Positions 48,976 through 57,681 are shown, counted from the first letter of the stretch. The stretch is DNA of 64,000 nt from Streptacidiphilus jeojiense (GCF_000719095.1 NZ_JOEH01000026.1:1-64000); one strand, 5' to 3'. The notes: a model not told the origin generated them from the letters alone. Program-made: numbers and translations.

Positions 48976-50148
48976 TCAACGCCCGGCCGGGGCCAGGGCC
49001 TCGGCGCGGGCGAGACGGATGGCGCCGGAGAGGTCCGCGTCGGTGCCCAGCGCGCCGACGACCAGCGTCAGGGAGGAGGCGACCGCCGGGGCGCAGTAGC
49101 GCTCGATCTGTTCCGACAGACCGCGCAGCACATGGCGGCCCGCGCCCCCCAACGCGCCGTCGAGGACCAGCAGGCCCGGGTCGAGGAATGTGCACAGGTC
49201 GGCCAGCGGACGGCCGAGGGCCCGACCGACCTCGCGGAGTACCCGGGCCGGGGCCGGCTCGTCGGCGTCCGCGAGGCGGAGCACCTCGGCGAAGTCCAGC
49301 GGCCGGTCGTAGGCCGTCTCCATCAGCTCCACCAGCGGGCGGCGCGCCCGGGCCGACAGGCAGCCGCGGGCTCCGCAGATGCACAGCGGCCCCTCGTCGT
49401 CCGCGTGGATGTGCGCGATCTCCCCGGCGAAGCCGGAGGTCCCCCGGTACAGGGCGCCGTCGAGCACCAGCCCGGCGCCGACGCTGCGCTCGCCGAGCTT
49501 GAGGTAGACCTGGCAGCGGTGCCCGCGCCCGGCACCCGCGTGCGCCTCGCCGAGAGCGCCGAGGTTGGCGTCGTTCTCGATGACGACGGGCACGCCGAGC
49601 CGTTCGGCCAGGGCACTGGCCGGGTCGGGACGCAGCCAGGGCGCGAACCCGGAACGCGGCGCGCCGGTGCCGCCGTCGACAGGGTCGGGGACCGGCAGCC
49701 GAGCGGGCGGCAGGCCCACGCCGCGCTGGAACGGGGCGGGCACCCCCAGCATGATCCGGTCGAGCGCCCCTCCGCCCGCCTCGCTCAGGAACATCCAGGC
49801 CGGATCGAGGACCTGCGGGTCCGACGGGTCGTCGGGGACCGAGAGGTCGCTGCGGGCCAGGACCGTGCCGCCGTAGGTCGCGACGGCGATCTGCAGCCGG
49901 CCGTGCGCCCAGATGACCGCACCGACGGTGCGCGGCGGCGCGGTGGGGACCAGCAGCATCGCGGGCCGACCGGCCCGGGCGCCTGCGGCGCTAGCGGCGG
50001 GCCGCTCGGCCAGCGCGCCGGCCCGCAGCAGTCCGGTGACGGCCGTGGTCACCGTGCCCAGCGGCAGGCCCAGTTCCTCGGCGAGCTCGGCTCGGGTGGT
50101 CCCGTCGCAGGTCCGGACGGCGCCCAGCACCCGCTGCCTGGCGTCCAT
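48976..50148 (-). CDS. ROK-family transcriptional regulator
   Basis: A 390-residue protein. The N-terminal winged helix (residues 1-55) reads VLGAVRTCDGTTRAELAEELG. A ROK sugar-kinase fold follows with VPVVIENDANLGALGEAHAG and the zinc-binding cluster CICGARGCL. In ROK proteins that cluster normally ends in Glu (CxCGxxGCxE), but here it ends in Ser. The kinase motif DxGGT is also absent near residue 85, so it is a regulator rather than a kinase. It is divergent from an MFS exporter gene with a 136-bp gap. Confidence 0.88.
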   Translation of the reverse strand: MDARQRVLGAVRTCDGTTRAELAEELGLPLGTVTTAVTGLLRAGALAERPAASAAGARAGRPAMLLVPTAPPRTVGAVIWAHGRLQIAVATYGGTVLARSDLSVPDDPSDPQVLDPAWMFLSEAGGGALDRIMLGVPAPFQRGVGLPPARLPVPDPVDGGTGAPRSGFAPWLRPDPASALAERLGVPVVIENDANLGALGEAHAGAGRGHRCQVYLKLGERSVGAGLVLDGALYRGTSGFAGEIAHIHADDEGPLCICGARGCLSARARRPLVELMETAYDRPLDFAEVLRLADADEPAPARVLREVGRALGRPLADLCTFLDPGLLVLDGALGGAGRHVLRGLSEQIERYCAPAVASSLTLVVGALGTDADLSGAIRLARAEALAPAGR

Positions 50149-50284
50149 GGCTGGCCTCCAATTCCCCTGACACCGCGATAAAGAGAGGTGGGCGCATACC
50201 TGCTGCGCAACCGCCCAGCCGTCGGTATCGTCCGTCTGACGCCTGCTCACCATGACTGGTATTTCCCTTATTTGAGGAGAATAG

Positions 50285-51580
50285 ATGCCCGGCCGGAGGA
50301 CCGCAACAGACGCCCGCCCGCCTGCTCCGCCGCGAAAGGAACCGCCGTTCGCCGCGCTGGCCTTCCGGCCGTTCCGCTGGTGGTTCCTGAGCCAGATCAC
50401 CTCGGCCTCCGGCGGCATGACGCAGGCCGTGGCGACCTCCTGGCTGGTGCTCACGATGACGGGCAGCGCCGTCGGGCTCGGCGTGCTCTCGGCGGTGACC
50501 ATGCTGCCGAGCCTGATCGCCGGGGCGTGGTGCGGCGCCGCGGTGGACCGGCTGGACCGGCGCCGGGTGCTGATCGGGACCCAGGGCGCGCTCGCCGTCC
50601 TCAGCCTCGCCCTGTACCTGCTGATCGCGACGCATGCCGTGGCCTACTGGTCGATCCTGCTGCTCTCCGGCGGCAGCGGGCTGGTCAACGCCCTGGACGG
50701 ACCGGCCCGTCAGGTCTACGTCCTGGACCTGGTCGGGAGGGCGCGGTTGAGCAGCGCCGTCAGCCTGTACGAGGTCATCCTCAACACCTCGCGGGTGTTC
50801 GGCCCGGCACTCGGCGGCGTGGTGCTGGTGCTGTGGGGCGCGGGCGCCTGCGTCCTGGTCAATGCCGCGTCCTTCCTCGCCCCGCTCGCGGTCCTGCTGC
50901 TGCAACCACCGGCCCTGCAACCGCCGACGCCTGCAGCCACGCCCGCGCACGAAACGCCCGAACCGCCCGCCGCGCCGACGGCACGCCGGGGCGCCGCCCG
51001 CGCCGGTCTGCGCTACGCATGGTCCGTCCCGGCGATCCGCTCCTGCCTGCTGATCGCAGCGGCCTGCGGGATCCTGTTCAACCCCGGTGTGCTGATGCCG
51101 CTGCTGGCCGACCGGGTCTTCCACCTGGGTGGCGGCGGCTACGGCGCACTGCTGTCCGTCTTCGGTCTCGGCGCGCTGCCCGGCGCCCTGTTCGCCGCGC
51201 GCGGCGACGAGCCGACGGGCCGTCAGGTCGCCCTGCTGGCAGCGGCGACCGGCCTGAGCACGGCCGCGACGGCGTGTGCGCCGGACCCGGTCCTGCTCTA
51301 CGTCGGCATGGCCGCGGTCGGGTTCACCTCGATCTGGATGGTCGCCCGGGCCAACACCCTGGTACAGCTGCGCGCGGCGCCCGAACTGCGCGGCCGGGTC
51401 ATGGGCGCGTGGACCATGGCGCTGCCCGGCGCGAGCCCGGTCACCGGTCTGGCGATGGGCACCCTCGCGGACCTCGCCGGCGCCCGCACCGCATTCGGCT
51501 GCGCCGGGCTGCTGCTGCTCGCCATCGTGGCTGGTACCTGGCGCGGACTCGCGGGATCCGGGCCGTACCGGGCCGGCTGA
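50285..51580 (+). CDS. MFS transporter (DHA3-type exporter)
   Basis: A 431-residue transporter with twelve predicted membrane segments. An early FRPFRWWFLSQITSASGGMTQ and the loop GAAVDRLDRRRVLIGTQ (MFS motif A) are typical of the DHA3/enterobactin-exporter-like family. A Pro/Ala-rich cytoplasmic loop (about 200-230) splits the two halves. These proteins export drugs or siderophore-like molecules. The ATG at 50285 follows TTGAGGAGAATAG. The divergent ROK regulator is the likely controller. Confidence 0.9.
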   Translation: MPGRRTATDARPPAPPRKEPPFAALAFRPFRWWFLSQITSASGGMTQAVATSWLVLTMTGSAVGLGVLSAVTMLPSLIAGAWCGAAVDRLDRRRVLIGTQGALAVLSLALYLLIATHAVAYWSILLLSGGSGLVNALDGPARQVYVLDLVGRARLSSAVSLYEVILNTSRVFGPALGGVVLVLWGAGACVLVNAASFLAPLAVLLLQPPALQPPTPAATPAHETPEPPAAPTARRGAARAGLRYAWSVPAIRSCLLIAAACGILFNPGVLMPLLADRVFHLGGGGYGALLSVFGLGALPGALFAARGDEPTGRQVALLAAATGLSTAATACAPDPVLLYVGMAAVGFTSIWMVARANTLVQLRAAPELRGRVMGAWTMALPGASPVTGLAMGTLADLAGARTAFGCAGLLLLAIVAGTWRGLAGSGPYRAG

Positions 51581-51618
51581 CGACGGGTCGGATTTGGTGA
51601 GTCTGTACGCGCGAACGC

Positions 51619-51671
51619 TTGACAGCCATGTGCATGCCCCGTAGAAATCAGCTGGCTAGAGAGCGCTCTCT
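51619..51671 (+). promoter_or_regulatory. Promoter and LacI-type operator of the GH16-lectin gene
   Basis: TTGACA (51619-51624), a 17-bp spacer and TAGAAA (51642-51647) form a good housekeeping promoter. The perfect 14-bp palindrome AGAGAGCGCTCTCT (51658-51671) starts about 11 bp after the -10 element. The central AGCGCT is shared with the CebR-type box and the operator at 29.2 kb. A LacI-family repressor site is likely. The leader is about 140 nt long. Confidence 0.75.
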
Positions 51672-51793
51672 TCCGCACGAATCAACGCCAACCGGCCCTA
51701 CGGGCAGGCGTGCTGCGCCGTCACTCCGCCGCAGCTCCGCCATGCCCGCTGCTGGAACCGAGAAGGCGCGAGCCGCGCTGAAGGGAAGGCAAC

Positions 51794-53710
51794 GTGTTCG
51801 TCATACCGCGTATCGGCCGGGGGCCCGGCCGACGAAGCGAACCTCGAAGGCAGGTGCCCCGGACATCGGCGAGGGGGCGCTCGCTCCTGGCCACCGTGGC
51901 ACTGCTGGCCGGATGCCTGTCCGGCGCCGTCGCCACCACGATGGTCGCCGCCCCCGCCGCGCAGGCGGACACCGTGCCGCCGGCGCCGTCGGGTTGGACC
52001 ACCGTGTTCGGCGACAACTTCGCCGGGGCAGCCGGCTCGGCACCGTCGTCGGCCAACTGGTTCTACGACATCGGCACCGGCTACGGGACGGGGGAGAGCG
52101 AGCAGACCACCAACTCGACCGCCAACTCCTACCTGGACGGCAACGGCCACCTCGTCCTGAAGGCCATCAACAACGGCGGGACCTGGACCTCGGCACGGCT
52201 GGAGAGCACCCGCGAGGACTTCCAGGCACCGGCCGGCGGCAAGCTGGAGATGACCGCCTCGATCGAGCAGCCCAACCCCGCCAACGGCCTCGGCTACTGG
52301 CCCGCGTTCTGGGCCCTGGGCTCCCCGATGCGCGCGGGCGGCGGATGGCCGCAGTCCGGCGAGATCGACATGATGGAGGACGTCAACGGCCTGAACGAGG
52401 CCTCGCAGACCCTGCACGACTCGGCGAACAGCCCCGGGCACGGCCTGATCGCCTGTCCCGGCGCGGGATCCACCTGCCAGACCGGCTACCACACCTACTC
52501 GGTCATCATCGACCGTACCGACACCAGCGCCGAGACCCTGCAGTTCCTGATGGACGGCACGGTCGAGAGCACCATCACCGAGGCCTCGGTCGGCACCGCC
52601 GCCTGGCAGGCCGCCATCGACCACGGGTTCTTCATCATCTGGGACCTGGCGATGGGCGGCAACTACCCGGACGGCGTCTACGGTTCGGCGACCCCCACGG
52701 CGGCGACGACCTCGGGCGCCTCGATGAGCGTCGGCTACGTGGCCGTGTACGAGCAGGGCGGCAACTCCACCCCGACCGGCACCGCCACCGCCACCGGTGC
52801 GCTCAAGGGGATCAACAGCCTCTGCGCGACCAACCAGAACTCGCTGAACACCGAGGGCAACCCGATCGGGGTGAGCGCCTGCAACGGCAGCGCCGGCCAG
52901 CAGTGGTCGCCCTACAGCGACAACACCGTACGGGTGCAGGGCGGTTGCCTGGACGTGGTGAGCGCAGGGACCACCAGCGGCACCAACGTCGACTGGTACC
53001 CCTGCAACGGCACCGCCGCCCAGGGTTGGACCCACCAGGCCAACGGCGAACTACTGAACCCGAGTTCAGGGCTGTGCCTGACCGATCCGGGCGGCAACAC
53101 CGCCTCCCGGCTCGACATCGAGACCTGCACCGACTCCGCCCAGCAGCAGTGGACGATGCCCACCGGCAGCGGAGGCACCGGGAACACGGTGACGGTGACC
53201 AATCCCGGCAGCCAGACCTCGACCGTCGGAACGGCAACCAGCCTGCAGGTACAGGCGAGTGACTCGGCGTCAGGCCAGACCCTCACCTACGGCGCCAGCG
53301 GGCTGCCCGCCGGGCTGTCGATCAACGCCTCGTCGGGCCTGATCTCGGGCACCCCGACGGCCGCAGGGACCTCCAACGTCACGGTGACTGCCAGCGACAC
53401 CACCGGGGCGGTCGGATCCACCTCCTTCAGCTGGGTGGTGAACGCGGCCGGCGGCAGCGGGTGCGGTACGACCAATGTCGCGCTGAACAAGACGGCCACG
53501 GCTTCGTCGGCGGAGAACGTGGGTACGCCGGCGCAGGATGCGGTCGATGGTGATACGGGGACGCGTTGGTCCAGTGCGTTCTCGGATCCGCAGTGGTTGC
53601 AGGTGGATCTGGGTTCGGTGCAGAGCATCTGCAAGGTGGTGCTGGCTGAACAAGACGGCTACGGCTTCGTCGGCGGAGAACGTGGGTACGCCGGCGCAGG
53701 ATGCGGTTGA
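51794..53710 (+). CDS. Secreted GH16 beta-glucanase with ricin-type lectin domain, 3' end disrupted
   Basis: A 638-residue exported enzyme. The signal peptide runs to about residue 58 (TMVAAPAAQADT). The GH16 domain (65-322) has the catalytic Glu190-Ile-Asp-Met-Met-Glu195. A ricin B-type (CBM13) domain covers about 335-455, an Ig-like putative cell-wall-adhesion domain 464-552, and a half F5/8-type (CBM32) domain 560-617. After VVL at 617 the frame leaves the domain, because a 163-bp tandem copy is out of frame, and stops 21 residues later. The GTG at 51794 follows GGGAAGGCAAC. Substrate is probably beta-1,3-glucan. Confidence 0.9.
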   Translation: MFVIPRIGRGPGRRSEPRRQVPRTSARGRSLLATVALLAGCLSGAVATTMVAAPAAQADTVPPAPSGWTTVFGDNFAGAAGSAPSSANWFYDIGTGYGTGESEQTTNSTANSYLDGNGHLVLKAINNGGTWTSARLESTREDFQAPAGGKLEMTASIEQPNPANGLGYWPAFWALGSPMRAGGGWPQSGEIDMMEDVNGLNEASQTLHDSANSPGHGLIACPGAGSTCQTGYHTYSVIIDRTDTSAETLQFLMDGTVESTITEASVGTAAWQAAIDHGFFIIWDLAMGGNYPDGVYGSATPTAATTSGASMSVGYVAVYEQGGNSTPTGTATATGALKGINSLCATNQNSLNTEGNPIGVSACNGSAGQQWSPYSDNTVRVQGGCLDVVSAGTTSGTNVDWYPCNGTAAQGWTHQANGELLNPSSGLCLTDPGGNTASRLDIETCTDSAQQQWTMPTGSGGTGNTVTVTNPGSQTSTVGTATSLQVQASDSASGQTLTYGASGLPAGLSINASSGLISGTPTAAGTSNVTVTASDTTGAVGSTSFSWVVNAAGGSGCGTTNVALNKTATASSAENVGTPAQDAVDGDTGTRWSSAFSDPQWLQVDLGSVQSICKVVLAEQDGYGFVGGERGYAGAGCG

Positions 53711-53807
53711 TGGTGATACGGGGACGCGTTGGTCCAGTGCGTTCTCGGATCCGCAGTGGTTGCAGGTGGATCTGGGTTCGGTGCAGAGCATCTGCAAGGT
53801 GGTGCTG
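53482..53807 (+). repeat. 163-bp tandem direct duplication
   Basis: Bases 53482-53644 recur at 53645-53807 with two visible substitutions (gacggCcacgg to gacggTtacgg style, and gcggTCgatgg to gcggTTgatgg). The unit encodes the first half of a CBM32/F5-8 domain. 163 is not divisible by 3, so the second copy is read out of frame. Its own frame would end at the TAG after 53807. A misassembled multi-CBM array is an alternative to a true duplication. Confidence 0.9.
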
Positions 53808-53954
53808 TAGCTGAGTACCGCTCAGCGCTCGTTGCTAAGCACTCAGGTGCGGGGTGGACCGGGAATCCGATTCCCGGCCCACCCCGCACCGACGCCGTCA
53901 GGGCACCGGCTAGGCCGTGGCCTGGGCCCGAGTGGCGTCGGTCTCCGTGCCCTC

Positions 53955-54497
53955 CTACGCGCGGGCCCGGGAGCGGACATGGTCGACGTAGCGCATGGTG
54001 AAGACGAGCGGCAGGGCGAACGCCGCCGTCTGCACGATGATGCGGCCGACGGCGGAGGAGTGCGCCAGGGCGGCGAGCCCGATGCATCCGGCCGCGAACG
54101 AGGCGGCCCATACCGCCGAGATGATCATATTGACGCGCAGGAACAGCGGGTTGTCCCAGACCGCGCGCGGCATGCTCTGCCGGGCAACGCCGAGGGTGAA
54201 GGGCTTGCACACCAGCAGCGACCCCACCGCGATCACCCCGAGCGCACCCGACGCCATCGCCGGGATGTACGCATGCAGCGCGGTATGCGGATCCGTGAAC
54301 GCGAGCGCGGTGAGTCCGGTGAAGTAGGCGCTGGTTCCGAGTTCCATGATCTGCGCGTCCAGCGGCAGTCCGCCGCGGGTCTTGCGCACGATCTCGACGA
54401 CCGAGACGACGAGCGCGAACAGCGCGGCCCACTTCCACTGTGCAGAGGGGATGACCGCGAAGGCGATCCATGGCGCAAAAGCGCGCAGGTAGGACAC
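53955..54497 (-). CDS. Integral membrane protein of unknown family
   Basis: A 180-residue protein with about six membrane segments spread over its length, including WKWAALFALVVSVVEIV, ALGVIAVGSLLVCKPFTLGV and IISAVWAASFAAGCIGLAAL. The short charged loops contain KTRGGLPLD and ARQSMPRAVWDNPLF. I do not recognise a named family. It is divergent from a PadR gene with an inverted repeat between them, so it is a likely PadR target. Confidence 0.65.
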   Translation of the reverse strand: MSYLRAFAPWIAFAVIPSAQWKWAALFALVVSVVEIVRKTRGGLPLDAQIMELGTSAYFTGLTALAFTDPHTALHAYIPAMASGALGVIAVGSLLVCKPFTLGVARQSMPRAVWDNPLFLRVNMIISAVWAASFAAGCIGLAALAHSSAVGRIIVQTAAFALPLVFTMRYVDHVRSRARA

Positions 54498-54527
54498 GGG
54501 AGGGCTCCCTCGATACGACTGACATGT

Positions 54528-54577
54528 CTGGACTGACAGGTCGAAGCTAAAATCTCGTCACCAACATGTCAATCCAG
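54528..54577. promoter_or_regulatory. Candidate PadR operator
   Basis: CTGGACTGACAGGT (54528-54541) and ACATGTCAATCCAG (54564-54577) form an inverted repeat with 12 of 14 positions matching, separated by 22 bp. A further ACATGTC lies at 54522-54528. The site is between the divergent membrane-protein and PadR genes. Confidence 0.5.
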
Positions 54578-54641
54578 AAATATCGACAGCGACAGGTGTT
54601 CCCCGAGATGTCGACTGGCCACCCGTCCGAACCGGAAGCTA

Positions 54642-55235
54642 ATGTCAACGGTCATGAGCCTGCGACATGCACTGCTGGGGCTGCTGCGCGAGCAACCCGC
54701 CAGCGGATACGACCTGATGCAGATCTTCAAGCTGTCGCTGGGCAACACCTGGCCGGCCACGCAGGGCCAGATCTACCCGGAGCTCGGCAAGTTGGCCGAC
54801 GCCGGTCTGCTGTCGGTCTCCGAGCAGGGTGCGCGCGGCCGCAAGGAGTACGCGCTGACCGAGGCCGGACTGGCCGAAATCCGCCACTGGCTGCTGGAGA
54901 CGGAGCCGGAGCTGCACCCGCGCAGCGAGTCGCTGCTGCGCATCTTCCTGCTCGGCGCGCTCAGCCGCGAGGAGTCGGAGAACTACCTCCGCTGGCTCAC
55001 CGAGGCCTCCGGCAAGGAGGTCGCCACGCTGGAGGCCATCGAGGCGACCTCCGCCGACTGGCCCGACACCGACCTGGCGGAGTACAGCGGCCTGGCACTG
55101 GAGTACGGCAAGCGGCTCTGGCTGATGACGGAGGAATGGTCGGCCTGGGCCGCCGACCAGGTCGCCGCCCGCACCAAGGCCAAGCAGGACCAGGCGGAGC
55201 GGGACCCGGCCCAGGAGGAAGAAGACCAGAAGTAG
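54642..55235 (+). CDS. PadR-family regulator
   Basis: A 197-residue regulator. The winged helix (residues 5-80) has SLRHALLGLLREQPASGYDL then GQIYPELGKLADAGLL and the wing RGRKEYALTEAG. A helical Vir_act_alpha_C dimerisation domain (about 90-180) follows, and a Lys/Glu-rich tail closes the protein. PadR proteins often sense phenolic or drug-like ligands. The ATG at 54642 and another at 54654 are both possible. It is convergent with an ECF41 gene (28-bp gap). Confidence 0.92.
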   Translation: MSTVMSLRHALLGLLREQPASGYDLMQIFKLSLGNTWPATQGQIYPELGKLADAGLLSVSEQGARGRKEYALTEAGLAEIRHWLLETEPELHPRSESLLRIFLLGALSREESENYLRWLTEASGKEVATLEAIEATSADWPDTDLAEYSGLALEYGKRLWLMTEEWSAWAADQVAARTKAKQDQAERDPAQEEEDQK

Positions 55236-55263
55236 CGGGGCCGCAGTCCCGGCTCCCACTGCG

Positions 55264-56220
55264 TCAGCGCACCGACGCCTCGCGCAGGACCGACCAGGCG
55301 TCGGCCGGCGGACCCAGGTGCCTGAGCTTGTCGGGGTTGATCACCGTACGGATCGTGCGGATCCGCCCGTCCAGGATGTCCAGGGCCAAGGTGTTGACGA
55401 CCCTGCCCTCCCGGTCCCGGACGACCGCTCCCGGCTGGCCGTTCACCCGGTGTGGCTGTACGACCCCGCCGATCCGGACGAAGGACGGCACCAGTGCGAC
55501 CAGCACCCGCGCCACGCTCTCGGCACCGAGGATGCGTTCGGCCAGCTGCGGCGACTTGCCGCCGCCGTCGCCCACCATCTGCACGTCGGCAGCCAGCAGT
55601 TCGCGCAGCCCGTCGACATCGCCCTCCCGGAGGGCGTCGAAGAACCGGTCGGCGAGTTCCTCGCGCTCCCTGCGGTCGGCCTCGAACCGGGGACGGCCCG
55701 CGTCCATGTGCCGACGCGCCCGTAGCGCGAGCTGGCGGCATGCCGCCTCCGAGCGCCCCACCGCCGCAGCGACCTCGGGGAAGCCGAAGGCGAACACCTC
55801 CCGCAGCACGAACACCGCACGCTCCAACGGACTGAGCCGCTCCAGCAGGAGCAGGGCCGCGACGGAGACCGATTCGGCCAGTTCCGCCGAGCGCTCCGGG
55901 TCCTGGTAGGGATCGGTGAGCAGCGGCTCGGGGAACCACGGCCCGACGTACTCCTCCCGGCGGACCCGGGCCGAACGCAGCACGTCGATCGAGATCCGGG
56001 TGACCACGGTGGACAGGAAGGCCCGGACCGAAACCGGCTGCGCCGAGGAGCCCTCGACGCGCAGCCAGGCCTCCTGGACCGCGTCCTCAGCCTCGCTCAC
56101 ACTGCCGAGGATCCGGTAGGCGATCGCGAACAGCAGCGGTCGCAGCTCCTCGAACTCCTCGGCCCGGGCGGACATCGGGGCCGGACCCGGACCCGCCCCT
56201 CCTGCCGCGACCACCCGCAT
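55264..56220 (-). CDS. ECF41-group RNA polymerase sigma factor
   Basis: A 318-residue sigma factor. Region 2 (LRPLLFAIAYRILGSVSEAE, from about residue 25), region 4 (LSPLERAVFVLREVFAFGFP) and a fused SnoaL-like domain are present. The linker motif YVGPWFPEP, DGGGK and NPDKL mark the ECF41 group. The ATG at 56220 follows GGAAGGTGATG. A perfect ECF41 promoter (TGTCACA, 16 bp, CGTC) lies on the same strand 42 bp upstream, so it probably activates its own gene. The divergent neighbour is a peptidase E gene. Confidence 0.95.
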   Translation of the reverse strand: MRVVAAGGAGPGPAPMSARAEEFEELRPLLFAIAYRILGSVSEAEDAVQEAWLRVEGSSAQPVSVRAFLSTVVTRISIDVLRSARVRREEYVGPWFPEPLLTDPYQDPERSAELAESVSVAALLLLERLSPLERAVFVLREVFAFGFPEVAAAVGRSEAACRQLALRARRHMDAGRPRFEADRREREELADRFFDALREGDVDGLRELLAADVQMVGDGGGKSPQLAERILGAESVARVLVALVPSFVRIGGVVQPHRVNGQPGAVVRDREGRVVNTLALDILDGRIRTIRTVINPDKLRHLGPPADAWSVLREASVR

Positions 56221-56261
56221 GACATCACCTTCCGATCCCGGAGACCGTCTCCGTGACAGCA

Positions 56262-56288
56262 GACGAGACAGCCCGGCCGTCTGTGACA
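56262..56288 (-). promoter_or_regulatory. ECF41-type autoregulatory promoter
   Basis: On the minus strand, TGTCACA (56288-56282), 16 bp and CGTC (56265-56262) match the ECF41 promoter consensus exactly. Transcription would start near 56255 and give a leader of about 35 nt before the sigma gene. Confidence 0.85.
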
Positions 56289-56372
56289 TCCCGCCCACGC
56301 CCGCAGTCACCTGTCAGTGCCTCGTGATTGACTCCTCAGGCGCGGCTCTCCACGGACAGGAAGGAAGGCCCC

Positions 56373-57041
56373 ATGAAGCTTCTGCTCACCTCCGGCGGCG
56401 TCAGCAACCGGACCATCCGTGACGCACTGGTCGACATGCTGGGCAGACCCATCGCCGAGTCGACCGCCCTGTGCATCCCGACCGCGATGTACGGCGTGCT
56501 GCCCGGGACTGCCGTCATGACGTGGCGACAGATCGCCGGGCAGACCCCCACCCCCTTGGTCGAACTCGGGTGGAAGTCCGTGGGAATGCTGGAGCTGACC
56601 GCGCTGCCCAGCATCGACCGGGAGAACTGGATCCCCTTGGTTCAGGAGACCGACGCCCTGCTGGTGTGCGGCGGCGACGTGCTGTATCTGCACCACTGGA
56701 TGCGCGAGTCCGGCCTGGCGGATCTCTTCCCGTCGCTGAGCGAGACGGTCTACGTGGGGCTGAGCGCCGGCAGCATGGTGATGGCCCCGCACGTCGGGCA
56801 GGAGTTCGTCGGCTGGAAGCCCGCCGCGGGCGGCGACAGCGGGCTGGGCCTGGTCGACTTCTCGATCTTCCCGCACCTGGACAATGCGGAGTGCCCGGAC
56901 AACACCATGGCCGACGCCGAGAGATGGGCCGAGCGGATACCGGTGCCGGGGTACGCGGTCGACGACGACACGGCCATCACCGTGGTGGACGGTGCCGTCG
57001 AGGTCGTCTCCGAAGGGCACTGGAAGCTCTTCGACCGCTAG
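56373..57041 (+). CDS. Peptidase E (family S51)
   Basis: A 222-residue protein with the S51 fold. It has LLLTSGGVSNRTIRDAL at the start, LLVCGGDVLYLHHWM, and the nucleophile motif VGLSAGSMVMAPH with Ser131. Late acidic and His residues fall in FPHLDNAE. True peptidase E cleaves aspartyl dipeptides, and cyanophycinase is a relative. The ATG at 56373 follows AGGAAGGAAGG. It is divergent from an ECF41 gene; no ECF41 promoter faces it. Confidence 0.88.
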   Translation: MKLLLTSGGVSNRTIRDALVDMLGRPIAESTALCIPTAMYGVLPGTAVMTWRQIAGQTPTPLVELGWKSVGMLELTALPSIDRENWIPLVQETDALLVCGGDVLYLHHWMRESGLADLFPSLSETVYVGLSAGSMVMAPHVGQEFVGWKPAAGGDSGLGLVDFSIFPHLDNAECPDNTMADAERWAERIPVPGYAVDDDTAITVVDGAVEVVSEGHWKLFDR

Positions 57042-57057
57042 GGTGCTGCCGCCCGGT

Positions 57058-57681
57058 TCAGCGCGCAGCGGCTTCCCAGATGAAGCCGTCCGGGTCGGTG
57101 AAGGGCTCGGGGGAGTCAGCGGTGATGGCGAGGCGGTGGGATCCGGTGCCGTCGGGGGCGACGCCGGCGTCCTTGGCCAGGGCGCGGCGGCCGTACAGGG
57201 CCAGCTTGACCGGGCTCGACGGGTCGGCGGCGAACTCGACGTACTTGCTGCCGAAGCTCTTGCCCACGGTCAGCCCGTGCTCCACGTAGAAGCGCTTGCT
57301 GTCGGACATGGACTCGACCCCCAGCAGCAGCGCGATCTCGTCGAACTCCTTGGTGACCGGGCCCTGGTCCTTCTTGTTCGAGGTGGCGACCTTCCAGATG
57401 GTGCCGTCCGGGGCCTGGACGCTGCCGCCGTAGCCCCAGAGGGACTTGGTGACAGGCTTGATGCTGGTGGCGCCGGCGTCGAGGGCGGCGTCGACGAGGG
57501 CGTTGACGTTGCCGGGCTGGGACACGATCAGTGACAGCGTGAACCCGCGGAAGCCGGTGCTCGGCGCCTCCGAGGCGCGCAGGCGGAGCACCTGGGGGTC
57601 CAGTTCGAAGGCGGCCGCGTAGAACTTCTCGGCGGCGGCGGGGTCGGTGACGTCGATGGTGACGAATTCGATGGAAGTCAT
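57058..57681 (-). CDS. Two-module VOC-family protein
   Basis: A 207-residue protein with two glyoxalase-fold modules. The first starts IEFVTIDVTDPAAAEKFYAAAF and holds the insertion-containing segment GYGGSVQAPDGTIW. The second starts DEIALLLGVESMSDSKRFYVEHGL and ends FTDPDGFIWEAAAR. Metal-ligand positions are not all occupied by His/Glu, so it may be a binding protein. It is divergent from the carboxymuconolactone-decarboxylase-like gene with a 133-bp gap and convergent with peptidase E. Confidence 0.85.
   Translation of the reverse strand: MTSIEFVTIDVTDPAAAEKFYAAAFELDPQVLRLRASEAPSTGFRGFTLSLIVSQPGNVNALVDAALDAGATSIKPVTKSLWGYGGSVQAPDGTIWKVATSNKKDQGPVTKEFDEIALLLGVESMSDSKRFYVEHGLTVGKSFGSKYVEFAADPSSPVKLALYGRRALAKDAGVAPDGTGSHRLAITADSPEPFTDPDGFIWEAAAR

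Noticed and set aside
53538..53810. Separate small gene reading the second copy of the 163-bp repeat
   Set aside because: It has no ribosome-binding site and starts in the first copy in the wrong frame; it is a by-product of the duplication.
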